Part shown: piece by piece, positions 8,132-13,755 of the stretch
How the letters are laid out: the number at the start of each line of letters is the position of its first letter
Position numbering within the stretch: position 1 is the stretch's first letter
NCBI GenBank assembly: GCA_964404505.1
Contig: CAYOKH010000045.1
Coordinates: 1-15,590 of the forward strand
Origin: DAOMNN01 sp964404505
GTDB taxonomy: Bacteria; Pseudomonadota; Gammaproteobacteria; Burkholderiales; Rhodocyclaceae
Length of the DNA stretch: 15,590 nt
Reading direction: 5' to 3'
Program-made: the position numbers and the translations under genes
Notes under the pieces: generated by a model
The model's input: only the letters and a program-made list of their open reading frames with translations
Database searches by the model: none
What the model was told of the DNA's origin: nothing

Positions 8132-8231
8132 NNNNNNNNNNNNNNNNNNNNNNNNNNNNNNNNNNNNNNNNNNNNNNNNNNNNNNNNNNNNNNNNNNNNN
8201 NNNNNNNNNNNNNNNNNNNNNNNNNNNNNNN
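8132..8231. other. Assembly gap (100 N)
   Basis: Exactly 100 unspecified bases, the conventional placeholder for a gap of unknown size. Both flanks end in the same nine bases, CGCGCGCGG (8123-8131 and 8232-8240), inside very GC-rich sequence, which suggests a local assembly failure. The true length is unknown; the missing sequence should hold the N-terminal half of the methyltransferase. Confidence 0.95.
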
Positions 8232-8324
8232 CGCGCGCGGTGCGGGGGGCGGCGCATTGACGACCCGAGTACGCATTCCGGTAGCTGCGCGCAACGATTG
8301 CATGGCAACGGGCTCGGCACTCAC
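8232..8324 (-). CDS. Possible gene start running into the gap
   Basis: A GTG at 8324, with GAGG about nine bases upstream, opens a frame that stays open to the gap (31 codons, beginning MSAEPVAMQSLRAATGMRTR). It may be the N terminus of the methyltransferase whose C-terminal part lies across the gap, but the gap length is unknown, so the frames cannot be joined. The segment is Ala/Pro-rich near the gap and resembles no family I recognise. It lies 26 bases downstream of the peroxiredoxin stop codon on the same strand. Confidence 0.35.
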
Positions 8325-8349
8325 ATTGCTTCCTCGCCAGGTTTTGCGT

Positions 8350-8952
8350 TCAGGGGTGGGCCGCTTGCGATGCGTCCCCCGCAGGGCCGGATCGGGCATC
8401 GGCCTGCAGCCATGCCAGAACCTCGTCTGCATTGCGGTCCGGCGGGAACACCGGGTAGAACACCTTCCTGATGCGCCCGCGGTCGGCGACGATGGTCAGG
8501 CGCCTGTACAGCTCCATGCCCGACACCGGGAAGGTCGGCACGCCAAGGACATCCCTCAGTCGAAGCTCGGTATCGCTGAGCAGCTGAAACGGAAGGTGCA
8601 GTCTGTCACGCGCCTCACGCTGATCCGCGGTGGTCTGTGCGCTGAGGCCAAGGACGCCGGTGCTGAGCGTCCTGAACTCGGCGTGATGATCGCGAAAGCT
8701 GCAGGCCTGAGGTGTGCACCCACGGGCCCCGGGTATTTCGCTCCAACCGTCGGGCAACGGAACGCCGGGCCGCCCTGTCATCGGATAGATGTAGATGACC
8801 CACCGGCCTCCCAGAGCGGCAAGATTGACGGTTGCTCCATCCGTGCCGCGAAACGTGACGTCGGGCAGGAGCGAGCCTTCCAGATGAGCGGCGGCCCCGT
8901 CGTCAATCGGCACGGGAAGATCTGCCGGCAGTTGCGTGAGTTTCGTGTTCAT
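8350..8952 (-). CDS. Peroxiredoxin, BCP/AhpC-like
   Basis: A 200-residue thioredoxin-fold peroxiredoxin. The signature RGCTPQACSFRDHHAEF gives peroxidatic cysteine C79 and a second cysteine C84 five positions on, the C-x4-C spacing of atypical BCP/PrxQ enzymes. The strand before it (WVIYIYPMTGRPG) is followed by an insert of about 14 residues (V64-R77, containing LPDGWSEIPGA) not present in classic BCP. Later segments (LPFQLLSDTELRLRDVLGVPTF and RLTIVADRGRIRKVFYPVFPP) match the conserved substrate-pocket and resolving strands. These enzymes reduce hydrogen peroxide and organic hydroperoxides with thioredoxin as donor. There is no signal peptide. The ATG at 8952 has only a weak GGGAA upstream. 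It follows the DM13 gene on the same strand. A thioredoxin is encoded elsewhere in the window, but a partnership is unproven. Confidence 0.88.
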   Translation of the reverse strand: MNTKLTQLPADLPVPIDDGAAAHLEGSLLPDVTFRGTDGATVNLAALGGRWVIYIYPMTGRPGVPLPDGWSEIPGARGCTPQACSFRDHHAEFRTLSTGVLGLSAQTTADQREARDRLHLPFQLLSDTELRLRDVLGVPTFPVSGMELYRRLTIVADRGRIRKVFYPVFPPDRNADEVLAWLQADARSGPAGDASQAAHP

Positions 8953-9103
8953 GGGAATTCCCGAAGCCAGGACGCCATACGTTCGCCGTGCCCGGCGACC
9001 TCAGGCAAACGAAGCTTGCCGGAGGTCGGCCCGTTGACGCAAGGGTTGCACGTCTTCCGGGATGAGCGCATGACGATGGCGGACAGCTCATCGGGTTGCC
9101 CGC

Positions 9104-9574
9104 CTATCGGTACTGCGCGGCGGTGATGAACTGGCTGAAGGATTCACACCAGACGATGACCGTGTTGAAGTCCGAGACGTCGATCGCGTCCGGAACCGGA
9201 ACAACGAAGTTCTCGAAGGTCCTGACATCGCCGACGCGCACCATGCGCGACTTCAGGCGCGCGAAATCGGCCTCCGTTTCAACGAACTCGGGGGACAGGT
9301 AGAGCTTGTAGTCCGGCCCGGGCGCAAGCCTGCCCAGCAGCGCGACGCTTTGCTTGCCGACCGACACTGTGCCTTCGCCCCAGTGAAACCGGTCGCTGCC
9401 CTCGAGGTCGCGGCGGAACCGACCCGTATAGTCAGCCTGGCCCGAATGCGAGACGACTTCGGCTGCAGATGGCGCCGGCGGCGCCGTGAGGATCGGGAGA
9501 GCGTAGATGCCAAGGGCAAAGCCCGCCGCAATGGCCAGAACATGTGACGCGATGAGTATGAAAGTCTTCATCAT
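9104..9574 (-). CDS. DM13 domain protein, membrane-anchored
   Basis: A 156-residue protein starting with one hydrophobic segment (about residues 4-30, FILIASHVLAIAAGFALGIY), either an uncleaved anchor or a signal peptide, followed by a DM13 domain (about residues 45-156). DM13 features are GRFRRDLEGSDRFHWGEGTV, LGRLAPGPDYKLYLSPEFV, a strand around FVVPVPDAIDVSDFNTVIVWC with its conserved cysteine (about 143), and the ending FSQFITAAQYR. DM13 domains are proposed to take part in extracytoplasmic redox or electron-transfer chemistry, often near cytochrome or DOMON domains. The domain should face the periplasm. The start has no strong ribosome site; ATG 9571 is an equal choice. It is flanked by the peroxiredoxin and DUF4336 genes. 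Confidence 0.85.
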   Translation of the reverse strand: MMKTFILIASHVLAIAAGFALGIYALPILTAPPAPSAAEVVSHSGQADYTGRFRRDLEGSDRFHWGEGTVSVGKQSVALLGRLAPGPDYKLYLSPEFVETEADFARLKSRMVRVGDVRTFENFVVPVPDAIDVSDFNTVIVWCESFSQFITAAQYR

Positions 9575-9629
9575 GACAGGGCAAGCAGAGCATTGTCGTC
9601 CGGAAAAGTGCCTGTGGAGGGGTCAGGTG

Positions 9630-10316
9630 TCAGGATCGAATCCACTCGAAGGCCCTGGTCAGCTTGTCTCGCGCATCGTGCTCGATGATCTGATCGTGGC
9701 CGAGCACGATGCGTCGGACATCCCGTGAAAGCAGCCAGCTCGCCGTGCGGGCGAGCGCAGCCCTGTCCTTGACCATGAACTTCATGGCCCGTGACATGCC
9801 AAGGCGGCCGTACACACCAAGCAGGCGAGCCGACAAGCGTCCAAGACCCGTGTTGTGTGGTCCGAAACAGAACAGCAGGTCAGTGATGATCAGGGTTCCG
9901 CTGGCGTCGTGAAACCAGACCGTCTCGTTGAGCACGGGTAAGCCCTCGACAAGCACGCTCGAAAGTTCACCCGACCACGGCTGCACCGTCCGTGTATCAA
10001 GGACGGAATGGACGGCGAGGTCGGGGCGCTTCTCGGCCAGTCCGGGGGCAACATAACCATGTGCCTGGGGAAAGGCTTCGAGGAATTGCGCGAAGAACAG
10101 ATGGTGACTCCTGTTCGGCGCGACCACGTAACGAACGGGACCGACCTGCGCAAGGTCGGCTTGCAACTCCGGCGTGGGCGAGATGGGCGAGTGCACCCAG
10201 ACCGATCCGTCGGCAAGCTTCACGAACGTTGCTCGGGTCGTGACGGATAACGGGCCTATTCTGAGCCCCTGCTGGGCATGCCAGATCCTGCCGGGGACAA
10301 TGGATTCCATTCGCAT
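9630..10316 (-). CDS. DUF4336 family protein, metallo-hydrolase-like
   Basis: A 228-residue protein of the DUF4336 family, which is distantly related to metallo-beta-lactamase-fold hydrolases. Conserved features are the opening strand GRIWHAQQGLRIG, the phrase VWVHSPISPTPEL, APNRSHHLFFAQFLEAFPQAHGYVAPGLAEKRPDL with H71-H72, LIITDLLFCFG, and the C-terminal LGHDQIIEHDA with H207 and D208. A complete HxHxDH zinc motif is absent, so it may be a divergent or inactive member. The start is taken at the ATG at 10316 (AGGA lies upstream, spacing about 10); the frame is open further up to 10385 but that part looks unrelated. No signal peptide is seen. No reaction is known for the family. It lies upstream of the DM13 gene on the same strand. 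Confidence 0.85.
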   Translation of the reverse strand: MRMESIVPGRIWHAQQGLRIGPLSVTTRATFVKLADGSVWVHSPISPTPELQADLAQVGPVRYVVAPNRSHHLFFAQFLEAFPQAHGYVAPGLAEKRPDLAVHSVLDTRTVQPWSGELSSVLVEGLPVLNETVWFHDASGTLIITDLLFCFGPHNTGLGRLSARLLGVYGRLGMSRAMKFMVKDRAALARTASWLLSRDVRRIVLGHDQIIEHDARDKLTRAFEWIRS

Positions 10317-10381
10317 GTCGAGCAAAGTCCTGTTGCCGAGTCCTGACGATGGAGATGCGGCGCGCCCAGGAGGCGCAGCAC

Positions 10382-10513
10382 TCACTGGTCCGCCGCACCG
10401 ATCACCTTCTTCGCTTCATTCGCGAAACCATGGAACGCAGGTTCTTCGTCAATGAATGTCCGGCAATCCGGAACAACTGCTTCGCTGCCGTCCAACAGAC
10501 CGACCGGCATCAT
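10382..10513 (-). CDS. Possible 43-residue small protein
   Basis: A short frame from ATG 10513 (second ATG at 10510) to TGA 10384-10382, bounded by an in-frame TGA immediately before the first ATG. The C-terminal half (DEEPAFHGFANEAKKVIGAA) is acidic then basic and has the look of an amphipathic helix from a real protein; the N-terminal half is less convincing. The upstream sequence GGTGA is a poor ribosome site. It could be the tail of a decayed gene rather than a small protein. A weak promoter match lies upstream at 10622-10650. No family recognised. Confidence 0.3.
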   Translation of the reverse strand: MMPVGLLDGSEAVVPDCRTFIDEEPAFHGFANEAKKVIGAADQ

Positions 10514-10729
10514 TCACCGGTTCGGCTGAATCGGCCCGTAACACGAATGAGTCGCGCACTTGCTGCAGCATCCGCACTGTGCCCATTCGGACGAGTCAAA
10601 AGTGGATATGCTTTCTCTACCTTCATAGAAAACATCACCGCCACAATCAACTGCCAATAAAGGGCCACCGGCCCATTTCCTGCGGATACTTCACTGGCAC
10701 GCGCCGACATGCCACCTCATCATTCTCGC

Positions 10730-10763
10730 CGGGAGCCGCGCTGCACCGTAGCATCGGCTCCCG
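10730..10763 (-). terminator. Hairpin downstream of amidotransferase gene
   Basis: A perfect 9-bp GC-rich stem (CGGGAGCCG, 10730-10738; CGGCTCCCG, 10755-10763) with a 16-base loop begins 37 bases after the amidotransferase stop. No T-run follows, so it may be a terminator of weak type or an RNA-stability hairpin. Confidence 0.4.
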
Positions 10764-10800
10764 AATGGCACGGCATTCCGGGACAAGGTCAATGCGCAAT

Positions 10801-11496
10801 TCAGCTGCTGCTTCGTTGCAGAAAGCCAAGAATGCTCCCCATCAGATCATTGATCGATCTGTATCGCTCCGGGCCTGCGGCTAGCATCTCCTCCTCGGTC
10901 TGTACGAATGTCGATGGAACCAGTTCGTCGCGACAACGGGAGATGATCGCTCTCGCCGATTCCGGAGTCGTCTCAAGGTGGAACTGCATTCCGATGACCG
11001 ACCTGCCGAGTTGAAACGCCTGGTTCTCACACCCTTCACTCTTCGCAAGCCGTATCGCTCCAGGTGGCAGGTCGAATGTCTCTCCGTGCCAATGAAACAC
11101 GATCTCGGACGGCGGAAAGTCGAAAACGGAAGCGTCGCCGGACTCGACCGCATGGACTGGAAACCATCCGATCTCCTTCACGGGATTCGGAAAAACCCTC
11201 GCCCCCAGTGCGCTTGCGATCAGCTGGGCGCCAAGGCATACACCCAGTACCGGTCGTCCCGACCTCATGACTTCGCGAATGAACCGCTTTTCCGCAACAA
11301 GCCAGGGAAATTCATCCTCGTCATTGACACTCATCGGACCGCCCATGATCACGAGCAAGTCGATTGCCGCTGGATTCGGCAAGTCCGTAGCCTCGAAGAG
11401 ACGAGTGTGCGATACCTCGTACCCGGCTGATGCCAGCCAGGTCTCGATGCTGCCAAGTCCTTCGAACGGTACGTGCTGCAAGTAGTGTGCACGCAT
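10801..11496 (-). CDS. Class I glutamine amidotransferase (GMP synthase-like)
   Basis: A 231-residue stand-alone type 1 glutamine amidotransferase domain. The catalytic triad is visible: C87 in the nucleophile elbow GVCLGAQLIA, and H173 and E175 in GMQFHLE. The oxyanion loop MGGPMSVND (about 51-59) and FHWHGETFDLP (about 134-144) are characteristic of the YP_/GuaA-like clade. The family hydrolyses glutamine to pass ammonia to a partner, or acts on glutamyl compounds; stand-alone members are often annotated as GMP synthase-like, but no synthetase domain is present. GGAG six bases before the ATG at 11496 gives the start; the frame stays open upstream to 11601 but there overlaps the remains of a methyltransferase gene. 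No signal peptide. Partner and substrate are unknown. Confidence 0.92.
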   Translation of the reverse strand: MRAHYLQHVPFEGLGSIETWLASAGYEVSHTRLFEATDLPNPAAIDLLVIMGGPMSVNDEDEFPWLVAEKRFIREVMRSGRPVLGVCLGAQLIASALGARVFPNPVKEIGWFPVHAVESGDASVFDFPPSEIVFHWHGETFDLPPGAIRLAKSEGCENQAFQLGRSVIGMQFHLETTPESARAIISRCRDELVPSTFVQTEEEMLAAGPERYRSINDLMGSILGFLQRSSS

Positions 11497-11507
11497 TTCG
11501 TCTCCTG

Positions 11508-11624
11508 TCACGACAAGCACAAGGGCCCGCCGACGGCGCAGGCACGGTTGCCCGGACCTTGCCGCGGCAGCGCCTCGTAGACCTCGAAGAAGATCTCCCA
11601 CGTGCGCGATACGGGTTTGTTCAT
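11508..11624 (-). pseudogene. Methyltransferase N-terminal remnant, frameshifted and truncated
   Basis: From ATG 11624 (AGGAC about five bases upstream) a 38-codon frame encodes MNKPVSRT followed by WEIFFEVYEALPRQGPGNRA and stops at 11508. That segment is the N-terminal signature of a family of class I SAM methyltransferases, in which it is normally followed by an alanine/leucine-rich helix and then the LDLGCG SAM-binding motif. Here the frame goes off after about residue 30 (ACAVGGPLCLS, stop). In the neighbouring frame the same bases read RRALVLV, which looks like the expected continuation, so a frameshift is likely. The rest of the enzyme, including the SAM-binding site, is absent: the amidotransferase ribosome site follows within 15 bases. 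The piece still carries a usable start and may act as a translated leader for the amidotransferase gene. Confidence 0.6.
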
Positions 11625-11658
11625 GCGTCCTGCGCTCCCTCGCGTTGCCGCGTCAAGC

Positions 11659-12045
11659 CTACTTGACGTCCGCCCCCCGCTCGAGCAGAAGCTCCCGCAG
11701 GATCGAACGGTGACAGCGGCTTTCCTCCTCGCAGTAACAGCCCAGGGACATGTTCGTGCGGTGGGACAGGGCAGCGAGCAGATCCAGGTCCCGGCTCGGG
11801 CCGGGCGCCTTCAGTTCGGCGAGGAATTTCCGCCTGAACAGCTTCCAAGACTGCTCGTCGCGGGCCGCCTGCGCCTCCTTCAACAGCGCCTCGCCGGGTG
11901 CGAGATTCGGAAACCAGACATCGTAGATGTCCCGGGAAGCGTACTCCTCCTTCCTCACGCCGCGCGGCGGGCGCCGCACCGTCCCGATCCGCAGCCCCTC
12001 TCCCGCTTCCCTGGAGCTGCCCAGTCGCACGATCCGAATCGTCAT
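11659..12045 (-). CDS. DUF488 family protein
   Basis: A 128-residue DUF488 protein. The signature is GCYCEEESRCHRSIL at residues 102-116 (C103, C105, C111, H112), together with the N-terminal RIVRLGSSREAGEGLRIGTVRRPPRGV, the conserved IYDVWFPNLAPGEAL and the WKLFRRKFLAEL helix. The cysteine/histidine cluster resembles a metal or phosphate-binding site, but no activity has been assigned with certainty; members are small cytoplasmic proteins, some with rhodanese-like folds. GGAG ten bases before the ATG at 12045 supports the start. The methyltransferase remnant begins 34 bases downstream, and the amidotransferase gene after it, probably on one transcript. Confidence 0.9.
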   Translation of the reverse strand: MTIRIVRLGSSREAGEGLRIGTVRRPPRGVRKEEYASRDIYDVWFPNLAPGEALLKEAQAARDEQSWKLFRRKFLAELKAPGPSRDLDLLAALSHRTNMSLGCYCEEESRCHRSILRELLLERGADVK

Positions 12046-12348
12046 GTCGCGGGCTCCGGGGTCAGGTTTGTTTGCCGGTGGCGGGCGCAGGCCGGGCCCG
12101 ACGCCTGATGCACGCGACTCATGAATACATGCGTGCGACTTGATAAGCTGCATAGCAAGCGGGCCGGAAAAGTCACGGGTTCCTCCCAGGAGCCCGGCGG
12201 ACGTTGCAGGCGGTCGGCAGCAAGGATGGGGTACTCAGGGCCCAATGTGCAACCCCCTGTACGCTTTCACCGTGACGCCACGACGCGTTCCGCGGCAGGC
12301 CGCCACAGCCCGCCGACGCCGCGAACGACCACGTGGCGTCGTACCGGT
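12046..12348. other. Intergenic region upstream of the DUF488 gene
   Basis: These 303 bases lie between the YciI stop and the DUF488 start, both on the minus strand. A 9-bp inverted repeat is present (GACGCCACG at 12274-12282, CGTGGCGTC at 12332-12340, 49 bases apart), which may be chance. A weak minus-strand promoter-like pair, GTGACT then TATGCA with 16 bases between, lies upstream of the DUF488 gene. No gene is supported. Confidence 0.35.
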
Positions 12349-12777
12349 TCAGGCCTTGCCAGCAACCTGCCTGCGCAGCCGCTCCTCCTGCTCGCGCAGC
12401 TCCGGCGTGAACTCCGCGCCGAAGTCCTCGTTCTCGAATACCTGGCGGATCTCGATCTCGGCCTCGGTGCCGGGCATCGGGTTTGGACAACGCTTTACCC
12501 ACTCGATGGCCTCCTCCTTCGACTTCACCTGCCACAGCCAGTAGCCGGCGATCAGTTCCTTGGTCTCGGTGAACGGACCGTCGATGACGGTGCGCCGGTC
12601 GCCCGAGAAACGCACGCGCGCGCCCTTGCTGCTCGGCTGCAGGCCCTCGCCGCCGAGGAGGATGCCGGCCCTGGCCAGCTCCTCGTTGTAATTGCCCATC
12701 GCCGCCAGCAGCGCCTGGCTCGGCAGCTTGCCGGCTTCCGAGTCCTTGCTCGCCTTCACAATGATCATGAATCGCAT
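12349..12777 (-). CDS. YciI/DGPF family protein
   Basis: A 142-residue protein of the YCII-related (DGPF) superfamily. The start MRFMIIVKAS is the usual first strand; the central signature VIDGPFTETKELIAGYWLWQ places DGPF at residues 66-69, followed by the conserved helix KEEAIEWVKRCP. The fold is a ferredoxin-like dimer; a few members hydrolyse or dehalogenate, but most have no known reaction, and they often lie beside ECF sigma factors, which is not the case here. GGAG eight bases before the ATG at 12777 supports the start. The C-terminal extension after the domain (residues about 110-142) is highly charged (FTPELREQEERLRRQ), probably helical. Cytoplasmic. Function unknown. Confidence 0.92.
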   Translation of the reverse strand: MRFMIIVKASKDSEAGKLPSQALLAAMGNYNEELARAGILLGGEGLQPSSKGARVRFSGDRRTVIDGPFTETKELIAGYWLWQVKSKEEAIEWVKRCPNPMPGTEAEIEIRQVFENEDFGAEFTPELREQEERLRRQVAGKA

Positions 12778-12953
12778 GTTCGTCTCTCCGCAGGTTGGAC
12801 CGCTCACTATCCAGTCGAACGGGCCGGCCCGAGATCGACAGGCAGCTTAGCCCAAGATCACCATCTTCTGTCAGGACAGCGCCCCCAGCAACCTGCTCAC
12901 CCGGCCCCCACGTCGCCGCATCTCCTGCTACGGCTTGCCCCGTCGTCGCCCGT

Positions 12954-12968
12954 CGCTCGGCTCGAGCG
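12954..12968 (-). terminator. Small hairpin downstream of the GFA gene
   Basis: A 6-bp stem (CGCTCG, 12954-12959; CGAGCG, 12963-12968) with a three-base loop starts 26 bases past the GFA stop codon. No T-run follows. It may be a weak terminator. Confidence 0.3.
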
Positions 12969-12994
12969 AGCGGCAGGCGTCATTCGTGAGCGGC

Positions 12995-13429
12995 CTAAAG
13001 GCCAGACCTGCCCGGGGGTGGCAGTAGTGACTGCTGCTGGGCGCTGCCCGGGATCGTCTGAAGGTCGGGCAGCCACGGCAGGGCGGACTGCTGCCAGATC
13101 TGTGTGGCGGGCACCAATTCGCTCCGCTGCCTGACACACCCAAGCCGGATACTGACCGAAGCGGGATTCTCCGGTGCGCACGCGAAGAGCGGAGTTCCAC
13201 ACGTCGGACAGAACATCTGTGCCCGGCGGTCCCCGCTCTGGGCAAGCTTGACGTAACTACTCGGCTGACCGTGAAGCTCAAAGGTCTCAAAGGGCGCAAC
13301 CACGACGACACGGAATGGCGAACCCGATAGAACCTGACAGTCCGTGCAGTGGCAGATCATTACCCGAGACGGATCGATTTCTGCAGTGAAACTGATCTGG
13401 CCACAGTGGCATGCGCCTTCAATTTTCAT
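12995..13429 (-). CDS. GFA family protein (Mss4-like fold)
   Basis: A 144-residue protein of the glutathione-dependent formaldehyde-activating (GFA) family. The zinc-binding cysteines are in the usual places: CHC at residues 7-9, CHCTDC at 26-31, and FCPTCGTPLF with C74 and C77. The fold is the Mss4-like beta barrel; the name comes from one member that condenses formaldehyde with glutathione, but most members have no proven reaction. GAGG six bases before the ATG at 13429 fixes the start. The frame is open upstream through the IS3 remnant because of a read-through reading frame, not a real fusion. GFA proteins are common as mobile gene cassettes, and a hairpin resembling a decayed attC lies 35 bases upstream. 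Cytoplasmic; exact role unknown. Confidence 0.9.
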   Translation of the reverse strand: MKIEGACHCGQISFTAEIDPSRVMICHCTDCQVLSGSPFRVVVVAPFETFELHGQPSSYVKLAQSGDRRAQMFCPTCGTPLFACAPENPASVSIRLGCVRQRSELVPATQIWQQSALPWLPDLQTIPGSAQQQSLLPPPGRSGL

Positions 13430-13464
13430 GAGAACCTCGCTGCGCAAGGAGTGATGTGTATGAC

Positions 13465-13542
13465 GCCTGACGTCCCAACTGATCCAACGGCAGAAGCGGG
13501 CGAAGCCCGCTGCAGGCGGTCGGGTGCATGCGGACGTCGGGC
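13465..13542 (-). repeat. Long inverted repeat with attC-like ends
   Basis: A 78-base dyad: outer arms GCCTGACGTCC (13465-13475) and GGACGTCGGGC (13532-13542) pair over 11 positions with one G-T mismatch, and an inner perfect 7-bp stem (AGCGGGC, 13495-13501; GCCCGCT, 13505-13511) has a GAA loop. On the minus strand the ends read GCCCGAC and GTCAGGC, each one base from the attC boxes RYYYAAC and GTTRRRY. It contains TGCAGCGG, also present in the attC-like site at 14590-14649, and lies 35 bases before the GFA start. The canonical GTT is missing, so this would be a decayed site. Confidence 0.4.
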
Positions 13543-13549
13543 ATCCAGG

Positions 13550-13692
13550 TGAATCGCCCCGGGTTTCCTGGACGGTTGCATTGCTCAAGAGATACTGCTG
13601 CTCGAACTGTACCGGCGAGAGCTGGTTGTTGGAACCATGCCGGCGCTTCGGGTTGTAGAAGATCTCGATGTAATCGAACACGTCCGATCGGT
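13550..13692 (-). mobile_element. IS3-family remnant: transposase tail and right end
   Basis: On the minus strand, codons at 13687-13591 encode SDVFDYIEIFYNPKRRHGSN, then QLSPVQFEQQYL, the characteristic C terminus of the IS3-family OrfB transposase (after the last DDE glutamate). The fragment runs to TGAATCGCCCCGGGTTTCCT starting at 13550 (plus strand), which resembles the terminal inverted repeat of this group of IS elements. Nothing of the DDE catalytic core, OrfA or the other end is present, so it is a dead scrap of about 140 bases. The left limit is uncertain (13692 is where the similarity fades). It interrupts the sequence that follows the methyltransferase gene. Confidence 0.75.
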
Positions 13693-13710
13693 TTTCGGCC
13701 GGTCTGCAAG

Positions 13711-13748
13711 AACAGGTTGACGGGAAGTCCCTTGGGGACCTGTTGGGC
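13711..13748 (-). repeat. attC-like outer box and hairpin after the methyltransferase
   Basis: Seven bases after the methyltransferase stop, the minus strand reads GCCCAAC (13748-13742), an exact RYYYAAC box. The 16 bases at 13742-13757 match 14 of 16 bases at 14643-14658, the outer arm of the attC-like site upstream of the same gene. A hairpin follows: AACAGGT (13711-13717) with ACCTGTT (13738-13744). The expected rest of an attC is missing, the IS3 remnant taking its place. Confidence 0.4.
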
Positions 13749-13755
13749 GGCAACG

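Larger units (their letters stand above)
10317..10800. other. Long intergenic region, 484 bases
   Basis: The stretch between the amidotransferase stop and the DUF4336 start holds a 9-bp hairpin (10730-10763), one possible small minus-strand ORF (10382-10513) and a weak possible minus promoter: TTGATT (10650-10645), 17 bases, TATGAA (10627-10622). Base composition is lower in GC than the neighbouring genes. No RNA gene or known element was recognised. Confidence 0.5.

Noticed and set aside
8119..8240. Joining both gap flanks through the shared CGCGCGCGG to rebuild the methyltransferase
   Set aside because: The joined frame does not connect the possible start with the C-terminal part, and the SAM-binding half would still be missing.
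7786..9126. Plus-strand open frame of 446 codons spanning the gap
   Set aside because: It is continuous only because the N run is counted as open; it is antisense to the methyltransferase fragment and peroxiredoxin.
12274..12340. Operator-like inverted repeat GACGCCACG/CGTGGCGTC
   Set aside because: The arms are 49 bases apart and not placed at a promoter; chance is likely in GC-rich sequence.
12121..13134. Plus-strand open frame of 337 codons
   Set aside because: It runs antisense through the YciI gene and the end of the GFA gene, and its product is low-complexity with no family resemblance.
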